64,000 bases of DNA from Chrysomallon squamiferum (GCA_012295275.1 CM022674.1:10317292-10381291); one strand, 5' to 3'. Positions 50,601 to 63,790 are shown, numbered from the stretch's first letter. A program made the numbers and translations. Notes: generated from the letters alone by a model not told the origin.

Positions 50601-53600
50601 TAAGTCTTTATTGCTGTAAAAAAGATAATAAAGATAAAAATAATAAAGATAAAAAAGATAAAAAGTTAAAAAAGGACATGAAATAATGTGATTTTTGTTG
50701 TTACTATCATTATTATTATTATTATTATTATAACCAGAGTATATTTAAGTGCTAATAAAATAAATAACTGATGTCATCGGTTTGTATTTTCCAGTGTTTT
50801 AAACTTGCCCTGATATTATATGTCTTCTTAGTTTTAAAGTGATTTTGTATTTCACAGAGAAAGTCAAGTCAAAATTTGACCATTCAGAAGAAGAGAGTGA
50901 ACCCGAGTCACCAATTGCTAATGAAAAAGACCATTTGGACTATATTGAAGCTTCACCCTCAACCTCCCCTGTTGATGAAATATCCAGCCTCCCCCTGTAC
51001 TTCCCTGCAATACAAGGGTGTCGCAATGTAGAGGAGTTTAATTGTCTGAACCGCATTGAGGAAGGAACATACGGAGTTGTGTACCGTGCACGGGACAAGA
51101 AAACAAATGAAATTGTTGCTCTGAAGAGACTAAAGATGGAGAAAGAGAAAGAAGGTTTCCCTATTACAGCTCTGCGAGAGATTAACACATTGTTAAAGTC
51201 ACAGCACATTAATATAGTCACAGTCCGTGTAAGTTTTCTAATTAGACTATTACACTTTTCACGAAACTTTTTGATACTAGTATATTTATTGAACTTTATA
51301 TTTGTTACATAATTCTGAGGTGATATAATTTATGTAATAATTGTCCAAATATTGAAAAAAGATTTTTTTTTTTTAAGCGATAGTTAATTTTAAGATGATA
51401 TAATTTATGTAATAATTGTCAGAATAATAATAAAAAAAATAATTTTTTTTTTTTTTTTTTTAGGAGATAGTTGTTGGCAGTAACATGGACAAAATATATC
51501 TGGTTATGGACTATGTAGAACATGATCTGAAGAGATTAATGGAATCAATGAAGAGCCCATTTCTTGCAGGTAATTTTTTTATATTGTTTTTAGTCATGAA
51601 TTTATTTGATTAGTTACTTAATATTTCTTTACACATGTAAAAATATCTGTGTTTCTGAAACACAGAAAGATTTCTTGGATTTCTTTTTAATATGTCTTTA
51701 TTAGTTTTTGTTTTATTAATTTAAATACTGAGAACTTTTAAAAATCTTTACAGGAGAAGTGAAAACGTTGATGCAGCAGCTACTGAGTGCTGTCATTCAT
51801 CTTCATGACAACTGGATTCTGCACCGCGATCTCAAAACATCCAATCTCCTTCTTAGTCACAGAGGCATTCTTAAGGTATGTCTGCAGAAATTAATGATTA
51901 ATACAGTAAACAGTACGTTTTTATGATTAGTTTTAAGCTTTGGCTGTTACATTGTTAAAATCGCAGCTGGTTAAGGCAAAATGATTACAGTTATGATAAA
52001 AAATGCACATTTAATGGCAGTTTTTACATTATGTTGTAGATTATGATTATGATTATGAATCTGATTTTCCAAATTAATTTTTTAATGAATAATTCAAATT
52101 AATTTAATATTTTTTATTAATATTTTATTAACAGAATTTCTAGCATTGATTAAACATTTATGACTGATTTCAGTTTTGATATATGCTGGGTTTTTTAGGT
52201 TGGTGATTTTGGTCTTGCTAGAGAGTATGGTTCACCGTTAAAGCATTACACTCCAGTGGTTGTCACACTGTGGTACAGAGCTCCAGAACTGCTGCTTGGG
52301 GTCAAGGTACGACTGCTTTGTAATCCACTGTTACCTGCACTCGCAGTCAGTCAGTGGGATAAAACTGTAGTGTAGTGTTCTGTTCTTATTAGGAATTGTA
52401 GTTTAGATACAAATCTTGCTCATAGATATTGATGTGCACTGTAAATCTTACTTAGGAAGAGTATTGATGTCTCTGTAGTCATTTCTTAATCACAGTAGCT
52501 ATTTATAAGCATTCATGATTCTCTTAGTCACATTAATGCTTAGTGTTTGTATAATAGTCTCTTCATTAGTGAATTTTTTTTACAAAGTTCAAGAAGCATT
52601 GTCATCTAGGTTATTAATATTTTAGCTTCAGTGCAAATAAAAAGCTTATTTGGTTACTTTACATATGTGTGTGTGTGGTTGCAGGATTTAGATCAGAATA
52701 TTATGTGACCCAGATTATATAGAACACCTATTTCCATGAAAGGCTATCATAGGTTCTTTCGTATCTGGAAAGGTGCACATAGAGTCCTTATTGCTAACTG
52801 AGGAAGATTAGCCAATGGCATGGTGGCATTGGATTCCTCTCTGATACATTTTGTATGGTCATATGTACAATACAACCAAAGATTATAAATGTGTTTAATG
52901 CAGTGTTAAAAAATTTTCCCTTCTGTTTTTACAAGTGCAGAGATTATGTCTCCAACTGTTTCAAACTGATTAAATGTTTAACCTTTTGTTTTAACAGCAA
53001 TTTTGTTTCAAACTGATTAGATGTTTAACCTTTTGTTTTAACAGCAATTTTCTTGTTTCAAACTAATTAGATGTTTAACTTTTTGTTTTAACAGCAATAT
53101 TCTTGTCCTGTTGACCTGTGGTCAGTTGGCTGCATATTTGCTGAGTTCCTCACAATGAAAGCTCTATGGCCTGGCAAATCAGAGATTGATCAGCTGAACA
53201 GAATTTTTAAAGTAAGTAACTAGAGTTTTCACTGAGTGCAGGTAGAGCAGTAGTTAAATAAATTAGTTATTACAGAATATAACAAATACGCTAATTGTTA
53301 GTAGCTGAATTCCAATTTTAACTGATTTTGATATGTTTTCTAAATGTAGTCTTTAAATGTAATTTTTCCAGTTTAAGTAATCTGGTGTGGTAAGTATGAT
53401 GGGATCTATGACATCTGTGTTGTTTTTTAGTTATTGTAATTTTGTTTAAATTTATTATTGTTATTGTTATTGTTATTTATTTATTTAAAGGATCTTGGCA
53501 CTCCAAATAAAAAGATTTGGCCTGGCGTTGAGGACCTGCCTGTTATGAAGAAGTGTACTTTCACTGATTACCCATACAACACATTACGAAACCGATTTGG

Positions 53601-54668
53601 TTCTTATCTCAGTGATGCAGGATTTGATCTACTCAATAAGTAGGTTTTTATTATAGAGGTTTAAATATTTGGTAATTACAGTGTTATAATGAATATTGGA
53701 GAATGGAATATAGAATGAATACTTTCATAAATAAATAAATATATATAATATTTAAACATTACCTGATGCCATATCTGGATAATTGAAAAATGAACTACTT
53801 TCAATATTTTAGGAAAGAGTAGCATAGATTTTAATAATATATAGTGCATAATGCATTAAAAAATAAATTTGGATATTTGTTATATATAATCATTGTTATT
53901 CTTTCTGAGAGTTTTTTTGTGTGTGTGTGATTTTTATATTTTTTTTTTTAATTATTATTAGTATTGGTGTTATTAATGCTTTTATAACTGAATTCAATTA
54001 AAAGTTATTTTTTCTCAAAGATTTTTAACTTATTGCCCTGAACGTCGAATCACTGCTGAAGAGGCAATCAAACATGAATATTTCCGAGAAGCACCACTTC
54101 CTGTTGATCCGTCCATGTTTCCAACGTGGCCTGCCAAGAGTGAGCAGCAGCCCCGCAAACACCAGAGTTCTCCTAAACCTCCTTCAGGAGGAAAAGCATA
54201 CGCTAAACTTCTGGTAAGATCTCCTTCGCTATCTTTTTCAGCTAGACTAAGGACTCCTCTGTGGTTAATAAATTATTTATATGAATCACATAACCTTTTA
54301 TATATTACTTAACATTTTAAAGTCTCCTGTTGTTATCAAATAAGAATAGTTACCTCTCTGGATTATACATTTTCTTGACAGAAGATAGTAAATGAACTGT
54401 AGCTGTAGCATCTACATCTGATATTGAATAAATTACTTATTTTGTTTAATATACTTCTTCAATTATAAATCAGGATTGTAATCAAAGTGTTGTTACTTGT
54501 TTATTAGATCAATTATTTCCCTGGATGCATTTCTATACTAAGCATGTAAAAGTTCAAAAATGATGTTTTATTATTTTTCAGGATGATGAAGAATCTATGG
54601 GTTTTCACATGAGTAATGCTGTCAAGGGAGCCTCAGCTCAGGGTCCTGGATTTTCTCTCAAATTTTGA
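44670..54668 (+). CDS. CDK11B: Cyclin-dependent kinase 11 (PITSLRE kinase)
   Basis: Coding exons: 44670-44821, 47902-48074, 48265-48505, 48726-48868, 49069-49194, 49595-49810, 50454-50528, 50858-51228, 51464-51569, 51754-51875, 52199-52306, 53095-53211, 53491-53639, 54021-54213, 54582-54668. They total 2379 nt (792 residues, close to the 795 of human CDK11B), with all phases consistent. The N-terminal half is charged: IKPPQ, long Arg/Glu helices and a poly-Glu run at 49660-49770. The kinase domain spans about 437-721: glycine loop EEGTYGVV, Lys465, the PITSLRE helix (here PITALRE, 477-483), H558-R-D560, D578-F-G, activation-loop Thr593. It ends in GPGFSLKF, the family's C-terminus. CDK11 pairs with L-type cyclins and acts in nuclear pre-mRNA splicing and transcription, and a shorter form acts in mitosis. 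Vertebrates have two paralogues, so the symbol means the CDK11 family. Confidence 0.95.
44899..47047 (+). mobile_element. 2.15-kb DNA transposon in CDK11 intron 1
   Basis: Terminal inverted repeats begin GGGTCATTCCGTGTCAAATC and end with the exact complement, GATTTGACACGGAATGACCC; homology extends inward to AACCCGACCGTC. TTAC on both sides (44895-44898 and 47048-47051) is a 4-bp target duplication. Two ~75-bp direct repeats containing TAATATTTTTTGTTTAGCCA lie at about 45184 and 45397. The plus strand retains coding remnants listed separately. The superfamily is unassigned. Confidence 0.8.
46384..46990 (+). pseudogene. Transposase-like remnant inside the CDK11-intron element
   Basis: Plus-strand fragments in order: a Cys pattern CCDPLNRHP then LRIVS and [11 protein letters not shown]; a Ser/Pro spacer with [20 protein letters not shown]; and, after frameshifts, [20 protein letters not shown] and [12 protein letters not shown] recall these phrases together in multi-copy invertebrate proteins presumed to be transposases (CCDPF..KH..., then YxSDExSRxxPGKKD). 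The copy is broken by stops and appears to stop short of a full gene, running directly into the right terminal repeat. Confidence 0.6.
50858..54213 (+). other. CDK11 kinase-domain exons
   Basis: Seven exons from 50858 to 54213 hold the whole catalytic domain. The PITALRE helix and Lys465 are in the first, HRDLKTSN in the third (51754-51875), DFG and the activation loop up to APELLLGVK in the fourth (52199-52306), and [17 protein letters not shown] in the last. All catalytic residues expected for an active CMGC kinase are present. Confidence 0.95.
52959..53100 (+). repeat. Triplicated 3' splice-site segment, 47-50 bp unit
   Basis: Three tandem copies of TTTCAAACTnATTAnATG plus TTTTGTTTTAACAGCAA precede CDK11 exon 12. 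The candidate acceptors end at 52997, 53044 and 53094. Only the last gives the conserved kinase frame. Confidence 0.9.
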
Positions 54669-54937
54669 TTAACTGTTGATATTAAAATAATTTTCCTGGC
54701 CCAGGAAAATCATTTCCAGTGAATATTAACACTACAGATTTGAAAAGTGCTGCTGTTATAATTTAAAGAATAAGGAAGAAACAAAACCAATTCTATTCTG
54801 TTTGTTAGTGGAAAATGTTGATCTAACAGTTTTATAAATTTTTTTCAGAAAGGAAAGTGATTGTACACTGAAAGTTTATTCCCAGTTCTGTTTATTGAAA
54901 TAACTTTTCTTTGACATTTTTTGGTCGGCCCATTTTT

Positions 54938-54943
54938 AATAAA
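54938..54943 (+). terminator. CDK11 poly(A) signal
   Basis: AATAAA lies 270 bp after the stop codon, the first canonical hexamer downstream of the CDK11 coding sequence. Confidence 0.55.
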
Positions 54944-56027
54944 ATTTTATTTAAAAAAAATAAGAAATAAATAGAGCATGAAACATGAACAGTCACTGGA
55001 AATAAAATCAAGATTTTCTTTGTGTATGTTTATATATACATACATACATATATATATATATGTATATATGTGTATATATATGAATGTATGTGTATATATA
55101 ATGTATGTATATATATATATATAGCAGAAATTATAAATAACTTGAGTTCCAATTCATTATTTTTATTTTCATTTGTTCATTTTATTAGTTTGACATCAAT
55201 AGTCTGCATCATCTGTATGTATTCATAAATGGTTGAATTAAAGAAATTATGTACTTAGAATTGTACAGACCACATTAGTTTGTTTTTTATTTTTTGCAGA
55301 AAATGGAGAATTGTTTCAATAACTGGTCACACTATATCAAACAAAGACCACAGACTAAATTTTCTTAAAATAAAAATGGAGATCACTTGAAATACCCTCC
55401 TTTCAGAAAATTTTAATAGCAAAGGCTATTTACTAGATGCAAAAAGTATTGTATGATTCTGTGCATTATCCCATTCTTGGTAACATCTACCTTCATAGCT
55501 AACCGTCCACTTACGTCCAACAGTCTGATTGATCAATACTGTATATCATTTGATGACACACACAATTTTACTGATTATTAAGTTTGAAATTTTATATATA
55601 TATATATATATATATTTCAAAATTCATAATCATTAAAATTATGAGGATACATTTTTAGAATTCTATAGTGATTTTTGAAACGTGGATAGTGAATCACAAC
55701 TTAAAATACTGTCTGCACGCACGTACAAATTACGCATGCATTCTCAAACATACAGTGTGACACATACAATGGAAGCTTAAACTGCCAGGAGTCTTTTTAA
55801 ACATGGTGTGCATGTCTATCTGCTAAGAAAATGTCACTCAGTTGTTGACAGCATATAAGATACAATAACGTTAACAGTTTCATGACTTTATATCAGCACA
55901 AGAAACAGAATAACCAACCTCGAAACATTCAGCAAAACCGCTGCAGATGATACTACCAAATATTTGTACAACGAAAACATTTTTAACAACAACGCCATTT
56001 AGTTATTATTTATTACAATTTTACGCA

Positions 56028-56155
56028 AATAACTCCAACATAATTAGCAAATTCATGGTCTAAGGGAAATAACTCCAACATACTTAGCAAATTCGTGGTC
56101 TAAGGGAAATAACTCCAACATAATCAGCAAATTCATGGTCTAAGGGAAATAACTC
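56028..56155. repeat. 40-bp tandem repeat, three copies, with AAGGGAAATAACTCC
   Basis: Three near-identical units contain AAATAACTCCAACATA, then AGCAAATTC and GTGGTCTAAGGG or ATGGTCTAAGGG. The GGGAAATAACTC phrase resembles a short motif I associate with molluscan interspersed repeats (inference). Confidence 0.85.
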
Positions 56156-56746
56156 TATTTTACGTTAAGACTCGAATCCTACAAAGAATACATTTCAATA
56201 AAACAAATAAGAATAGAACAGACTAAAATAAATTTCAGATATCAAGTATTAAGTTAATACATCCACCCCCACAAATGTTAAACAATATTAGTGATTATAT
56301 GAAATTCTAAAAACATATATTGTATTTCTAAAAAGAAATGGAAATACTTTTATTATAGCCAACATTTCTATTGCGTTCTTATTATTATTACATTTATTTA
56401 TTTATTTATTGATTTATTATAAATGTTCCCTAATGCCGTAAATACATAAAAATGCTGACAAATATTTGGTCTGGAATTTTAAAATATATTTTCTGATGTA
56501 ATAATTTAGGTAGGTAATGTAGTCTATAATTGCTTTAAAATAATTATTTTCCTTAATATTTATAGGAAACTCGAAATATTATTTAAGAGTTATTATCATA
56601 TTTATTTATTTATAATTTAATAATAATTGTTGGAATAAAAATTACGGACTCTTGGGTAATTTCGCGATAGAGCAATTAATGAAGAAGGATTAAAATAATG
56701 GAAAAAACACCCATAATAATAATGAATAAAGTATATTATTGGTCAG

Positions 56747-56751
<5 letters not shown>

Positions 56752-56818
<67 letters not shown>
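56752..56818. repeat. (CA)n microsatellite
   Basis: Pure dinucleotide tract. Confidence 0.97.
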
Positions 56819-56820
<2 letters not shown>

Positions 56821-57229
56821 TAGATTATGCTTGGCTATGACAACTAATAATAAAATTCTAATTAAAAATATTTAAAAACGAACCCTAAGATTGAAGAGGC
56901 AAATAATTAGATTTCAAATATTTTTTCTATCGATAGCAGGAAAAAAATTACACATTGATATCGTTGCAGATAAACCTATTCATGCGGCATGGTCTCAAGA
57001 GAAAAAAGGAGCGTTTATTTCTGAGCAAGAAAGTCTTATGACCATACAAAAATGCGCAAGATAACGAAAGCTCCATAAAAATCAAATGTATGTGATAATT
57101 TTTTTTTAATGAATGCTGAGACAGTTGTTTCGAGTCTGTTACGTGACACACTTTAAATATCACTGCTTTAATTTGTATAATATTCTCCGAACACAAACGA
57201 AAACAGACAATGTCAACAATATACAAATA

Positions 57230-57233
<4 letters not shown>

Positions 57234-57307
<74 letters not shown>
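57234..57307. repeat. (CT)n microsatellite
   Basis: Pure dinucleotide tract about 1.3 kb upstream of the CCDC150 start codon. Confidence 0.97.
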
Positions 57308-57309
<2 letters not shown>

Positions 57310-57479
57310 ATATGGCAAACTCTCAGAAATACGTAATACTAAATGAATTTATTGTACGGTTTATTTATTTCAAAACGGAATATAGGTCAGTATTGTATTG
57401 TATTCAACAGCAAATTAAAAATAGAAAAAAACCTGTATTTAATTTCTCAACTTTATTTTTTATTTAGTTTAGCTGTCAA

Positions 57480-57720
57480 AGGTGCAGTCGCGTGGCCCCA
57501 GGCATGCAAATGGGGGGCATCCAATCAGAGAAAAGAACTTAATAAATTTGTTATCTATATTACGGAAATACAATAAACACGAAAATAGACAAAAGCAGAT
57601 CTTTAGTCTCGTTTATTTAGAAAGTAAAAAAACTGGATTCACGCGATAGAGACTTCCAGTTTTGTAACCAATCAGTTTACGAAACGGATAAGGGAAGACA
57701 AGTAGGGGCAAGTTTAAGAG
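57480..57720 (+). promoter_or_regulatory. Candidate CCDC150 promoter
   Basis: An octamer ATGCAAAT at 57504-57511, CCAAT at 57521 and again at 57668, in a GC-richer stretch upstream of the gene. A noncoding first exon would join the acceptor at 58540. Motif reading only. Confidence 0.35.
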
Positions 57721-58586
57721 CGATTTTGACAGATATATCATTTAGTTTCAACATTATTTTATGACCTTATCAGTAACACAGTTATTAATGGATTACGATT
57801 AATTGCAGTGCTTAGGAGGACAGATACATGTGTGCGAGATCCAGATATTAAATGTTACTCCAGCATAGTCTTTGCATTAAACTTAATTCAACTGGATAAA
57901 AGAGGCCCGTAGAGGGTGCCAATAATTATGTATCAATATCATGTATGTTATTGTTATTTCCCATCTTACATATTTATTTATTCTAAGCATTGTAACAAGG
58001 ACACTACTTATCGTCCTTATTTCCCATTCTGTCTTTATTATTTTTATAACATACATTTCAGACTCGGGTGTTGTAAATAAATATATTTTTATACTGTTAC
58101 AGAATTATGACAATTTTATTTAGAAATTAGTATCTTGATTTAATATCAGTTTTAAATATGTGGTAAATCATTCATACATTTCGATACTTAGTTATTTTCT
58201 TTGTTAAATATTTTAACATTATAAATATTTATTTAGATTAGCCAGTTATAGAGATAGCTTCACTATTGATACCTGTATTATAAATTAATTACTGCTGGTG
58301 CAAGCTTCTCTGGCGTGATTTTGCTGCTAAATTACTCTTATTTTAAATATACTGTATCTCAGTTAATTAATAAGATTACATAAATAATTAAGTTATTATT
58401 TTTTACTTTTCATTAGTTGATGAACTTGGTTAACTTTTTATGCATATTTATGGAACAGCACACAAGATCACATTTTGTTTGCAGCTTGACTATTTTAATT
58501 CCCTACACAGGTCATATTTTTTTTCTTTTTTTCATATCAGGATTTTATTGGAGAAATGTAAAAAAAGTAACTGAACAGGTTCCACC

Positions 58587-61500
58587 ATGGCAAGACCAGT
58601 TATCTCCCCTTCTTCAGCAGGATCTCCATGCCATCAAACAGTTGATATTCTGGAACAGCGACTTCAAGCTGCAGAAAATGACACAAGAGAGTTACTACAA
58701 CATCTTGGAACTATGGGCTTTGAGCGTCCAACAACAATTAATGATTCCCCAAATGGAGATATAGTCAACACTGTCAGTCCATTTCAAAATGGAACACCTG
58801 ACATGGAAATATTAAAGAACAGTTATGAGAAACTAGTGTCAAGAGTATGTCGTCAAGAAAGTGCAATTCAAACACTGAAACTAGCTTTACTTAATATTCA
58901 GGGAAATCATGATCTAAAAAACAAAGTGGGAATTGATGCAGAAGAAAAATGGCTTGAAGCAAAGCAGAGTTATGAAAGTCACATCACTAAACTGAGGCGG
59001 GAAATTAAGAATCTCAGAGAAGATGTGAAACATGAAGCAGATGCCAAAATGAGGCTGAAGAGTGATGTTAAAAAACTGCAAGCTGCACTTGATGATGCAA
59101 CAAAAACACGAGTATTAAAAATTAATCATATTTATATTTTATTATTAACAATTGTTAGGTGTCATTAATACAATTTCTTCTGTAAATGATGACTTGAGAG
59201 ATGAAACCTGTTGAAGACAATAAAAGAATTTTATGAACTGAAAGCAAATGATCTGTTTTTTTGTACTTGACCATATATTGAAAAGCACATAATATTCTGT
59301 ATAAACAAGTGATAGAGCAATGTCTGAAAAGGGAAATTACCGCTTTAATAAATTTGAAAATAGAGATTATTACAATGATAAAACTTAAATTAATTAATTT
59401 TATTTTTAAATATATATTTATATTTTTCATTGTTATTCTGGTTCTTCATTTCTGACAACATAATTTACTGAGATATTCTAGATACATAATTATAATTGAT
59501 TTCACTCAGAGTCATATTTCTTTGATGTTCAGTTTTACTTTTCAGGCAGAAGCAGCTGTAACAGCTGATGACTTGTCACAAACAAAGCAGAAACTGATTC
59601 GCAGGATTAATGAGTTGAAAGACGAACTGGCAATGGAAACAAGTTTGAGATCAAGTCTAGAAGAATCTCATAACACACTGCTTACCCGAGTCCGGGAGCT
59701 CGATTCTGTAGTAGAAACAGAACGAGAAGAAGTATTTATTTAATGATAATGATTCAAAAAAATAATAATACATTAAAACAAAGATAATAATAATAATAAT
59801 AATATTCCAAAGAATTTAAACAGATAACAGCAGTAATTATAAAAATAACTGATTGAATAATAATAAAAATAACATGACAATAATTACTTTAAATTAATTA
59901 ATTTAGGAAAGTAAAATATTTTAACTAAATAATAATAAACAGTTTAAATAAGTAAATAATTATTTTGAAAGAAATAATAGACATTAGTTTAAATGAATAA
60001 TACATATTCAAAAACAGGTAAGCAAGCTGACCACAGCCTGCAACATGTTAAACTCAGAAGTGAGCAAACTAAGTAGTGAGCTTTCTCGAGAACGCAGCTT
60101 GAGACTGGAATTAGAAAACTCTTTCTCAACACTTGCTTCTGACCATGGTAAACCCTTGTGTTTTAAACTCGGTTTTAAATTTTATAACTATTCAAGTACT
60201 AAATCTATTACTACTCCATGGAATTCTTGACTTATTTAGATGGATCAGTCTGTACATCCTTCTTTAAAATATCAGAGCAGAACTACTGTGTCACAAATAA
60301 TTGTTAAATTAAAAATAAAATATATCTGGTAATTGCTAAGTAAGTATAGAGCAGTGAACATCAGGAAGATATGTAATATTTGTATAAAAGGATGGAATGG
60401 ATGCCTTTTTTTCACTGAGATGTCAAATTAAAAATAACTAAGAATATCCATAAAAATAACATTTACATATTTTAAAATCAAAAGCATTTATAATTCTTCA
60501 TATTAACTTTTTATCCAGCCACCTGTTTTCATTGTCTGTGTATATTTATTGTAGATCATTTAACAGAGAACTTGCAGTCAGCCGAGTCTGATCGTGATAT
60601 TGCAATGTCAGAACTTGGCAAGTTTCACAACCAGTATGAAGATCTGATGCAGCAGATTGACAAAACTCAGGAAATTATAGATCAGCAGAAGGTTTGTAGT
60701 AGTGTTGATTATTAACACTGACACTGGGACAGAATTGTTGCATAGTGTCAGTATACAGGATGAATTTCCTTGTTATCAGCGGTTGTGGTTCTTTTTTTGC
60801 TGTTTATTACAAAAGTTCATACAGTAGTGTTTTCTGCTCTTTTGAAAAGAGTTGTCCATGAAGTGATGGCACTTTACTATTATCATTATACAGTTTTTGT
60901 GTTTTTGTTTTACAGAATGATATTAATTTCTTACAAAATGAAAACCTAAAGTTAAAGAATTTGTTGGAAACAGCCACTGCTGAACAAGAAAGATTACGAG
61001 CTCTTCATCAACAAGAAGTGAAGGTAAATTTAGCAGAAGAACAATATTTTTCTTGTATTTGCACAACATTCCTACTGCTTGGAATATAACTGTCAACATT
61101 TGGCAGAAAATTTTGGTAAAAGAAATCAGAATGAAAACTAAATAATTACACCTACACAATTTAAAAATCTTTGTTAGGAGTTCACACTATTAAAGTAGTT
61201 TGAAATATTTTATTATTAGAAAAATATGCTACTTCACTTTATATTTAATATTAAAGCAAAAACATTTTGAAATATTTTTATCTGCTCTAAATAATTAGGA
61301 TAAGAGTTTTATTTTGTATTAAATATGAATGTACATGAATACTTGAGAAATTAGTAGTATGGGTTTTCATACGTCAGACTGTATTTGGTTTTATCTTTTT
61401 ATCATCATCATCATTGTTGTTGTTGTTATTTTACTGTACATAAATTTGTTTTGAAGGTTGAACAGACTTGGTTTAGTGAAAGAGTATCTCTGGAAGAAGA

Positions 61501-62023
61501 GGCTGTCCGTTTAAGAATGAAAGGGAGAGAACTGGAGTCAGAAAACCGTGACCTTCACAGTAAAGTGTATGTTTAATTCACTGTTATAAATATTTTCAGT
61601 TGACAATGATTATAAACTAGATATTTTCCAGTGATAAATACAATTTACATCTATTGTTTTTAAATTTTGTGTTATAGTTCTCGACTAGAATCTGAACTCT
61701 CTAATGCAAGAAACCAGATAAACACCAAAGACAGGGAGTTTAAGAATGCTGCAGAAAACCTCGAGCGAGAGCTGGATTCACTGAGACAGCAACAGAAGTA
61801 CTTGCAGGAGGAGAAGCAGGCAGTGCTTGCTGACAAAGACAACTTGTTAGAAGAGGTTCATCTTTTAATTTTACAGCCTTAAATTATTTTTCCTTTATTT
61901 GTCATCATGTTGATATCAGTGCTAAAAACACAGAGTTGAGGTGTTATATGTCACAGGATCTAGTCTGGGCTATTTTCAACTCAGATAGTGTTCATTTATT
62001 GGTTTACATACATACATGCATAC

Positions 62024-62088
<65 letters not shown>

Positions 62089-63790
62089 GATGCATATATA
62101 CATACATATAAAAAATCATTATAATCAACTGAATAATGATTTAATTACATTTTCATTTCAGTGGCACTCTTTTGAAGAGTGAAGTAAGTAAAAAAAAAAA
62201 AAATAATAATAAAAATTAAATATGACTATTTATATTCCTTACTTGTTCTTCTGCCTGCGAATGAAATGTAAATATAATTTAAATATGTTGAAAGGTAAAC
62301 CAGACAGTTGACGCACTGATGGAGGAAAGAACAAGATTAACCACTGAGTTGGAACAGACCAAAATAGAGTTGGAGACTTTGTACAAGACTCAGAGACAGG
62401 TAGAACGGGAAAATGCTGGACTTCTTGAGAGAATAGGAGGATTTGAACAACAAAAGGTTTATTTTTTATAATTTGTAAATATATGTACTTGTAGATTTGA
62501 TTATCTGTTACTCCAGTTGTAATTCATTACTGTTATTAGGTTATTAGTTCGAACTATTGATAAGGTTAATATTTGAAAATTTTATTTAGATACTTATTTA
62601 CAAGCATGGGCTAAACAGTTCAAATATAGAAGAACATTTTCTTTTAAATAATAACCTAAATTACTGTCAATTTTAAAACACTTTATTATTCATAATCTAA
62701 TTTTATAATTTATTAAGATAATATGCAATAAAATTGTTTTAAATAATAAAAAAAGAAACACACACACACACACACGCACACACACACACCAAGTAATTTA
62801 TTTTAAAATTGCAGTTGAAAATTACTGATTTAGTTTTTCCTTTGTAACAGTTAAAAAAAAAAATGATTTCTTGTCTCTTTTTTGATGACAGACTACACAA
62901 CAGAACATCCGCGAGGCACTGGAATCCATGATGGAACAGAAGAACAAACTAGCTTATGAGAATGGACAGCTGCAGTCTCTGGTGAACAAGATGAAGTCTG
63001 ATGTTGAGAATGGTTCCAAGGCACAAGCAGATGTAGCTCAATTGTCACAATTATCTCACAATCTACAGACCAAGTATTCCAAGGTAGTTAGCTTTTAGCC
63101 AGTGTTTTTTGTTCAATATATAGTAATAATAATAATAATAATTAATATTAAAGATACTTTAAAAATTTAGAATACATTTATTTGTAGGATTTTTGTCATG
63201 TTTAGCATATTGTGCATTTGGGGAGGTTTTATTTTTGTTTTTCTTTATAAAATAAAAATAACCAAAATTATGTAAAATTATTTTTAAAAAAAGAATTTGA
63301 AAATCCTATTTGGTAGACATTTTGGTTTTTTAGTTCTATTTTAAAAATAAATTAAAGTTATGTACACACATATAATGAATGTGTGTGTGTGTGTGGCTGA
63401 TATTTCACTGATATTTCATATTTCTGTATTATAATGTTTCATCACAGAGCTAAAAAGAGACAAAACAAACTGTGTAATGGTGTTTTCTAGCATGTATGTA
63501 TATATGTATTTGTCTGTGTCTGCATATGTATGTTAGTGTCATGTGTCTGAGTGTTTGTGTGTGTGCGTGCACACTACACCTCAGTGGTTATTTTTCAGTG
63601 TCAGAAAGATCTAAGTGAGTGTAAAGTGACAGTCCAGAGACAGGAGAGTCAAATCAGAGAACTGAAGGAGTTGTTAGGAGTAAGGGAGAAGGAGCTACAG
63701 AACACATTAGCCAACAGAGAACAGCTGCAGGAACAACTTGAGAAAATGGTGTCCCATGTAGAGTCATCTGAACAGAAATACCAGCAGAAA
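58587..63790 (+). CDS. CCDC150: Coiled-coil domain-containing protein 150, 5' part (runs off the right edge)
   Basis: Coding exons: 58587-59111, 59546-59731, 60018-60147, 60555-60691, 60916-61023, 61457-61566, 61678-61855, 62295-62456, 62892-63083, 63599-63790. They total 1920 nt (640 residues), in phase throughout and leaving at a good donor, AAA|GTAAAG. The start ATG sits in a strong context (CCACCATGG) 46 bp after the acceptor ending at 58540. The N-terminus has ARPVISP, an LEQRLQAAE helix, then VSPFQN and a CRQES..TLK segment. From about residue 125 on it is almost all heptad coiled coil. KNKLAYENGQLQ in the ninth exon matches a phrase of human CCDC150. That protein is about 1100 residues, so roughly 40 percent lies outside the window. 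Function is poorly known; a long rod is the structural expectation. Confidence 0.85.
62021..62100. repeat. (ATACAT)n repeat
   Basis: Hexanucleotide tract in the CCDC150 intron between the exons at 61678-61855 and 62295-62456. Confidence 0.92.
62758..62790. repeat. (CA)n microsatellite
   Basis: Short tract with one CGCA interruption, about 100 bp upstream of the exon at 62892. Confidence 0.9.

Larger units (their letters stand above)
54944..57470. other. CDK11-CCDC150 intergenic region
   Basis: No coding exon is seen. It holds TA-rich repeats at 55020-55125 and 55593-55615, the 40-bp triplicate near 56.1 kb, a (CA)n tract and a (CT)n tract. Confidence 0.7.
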
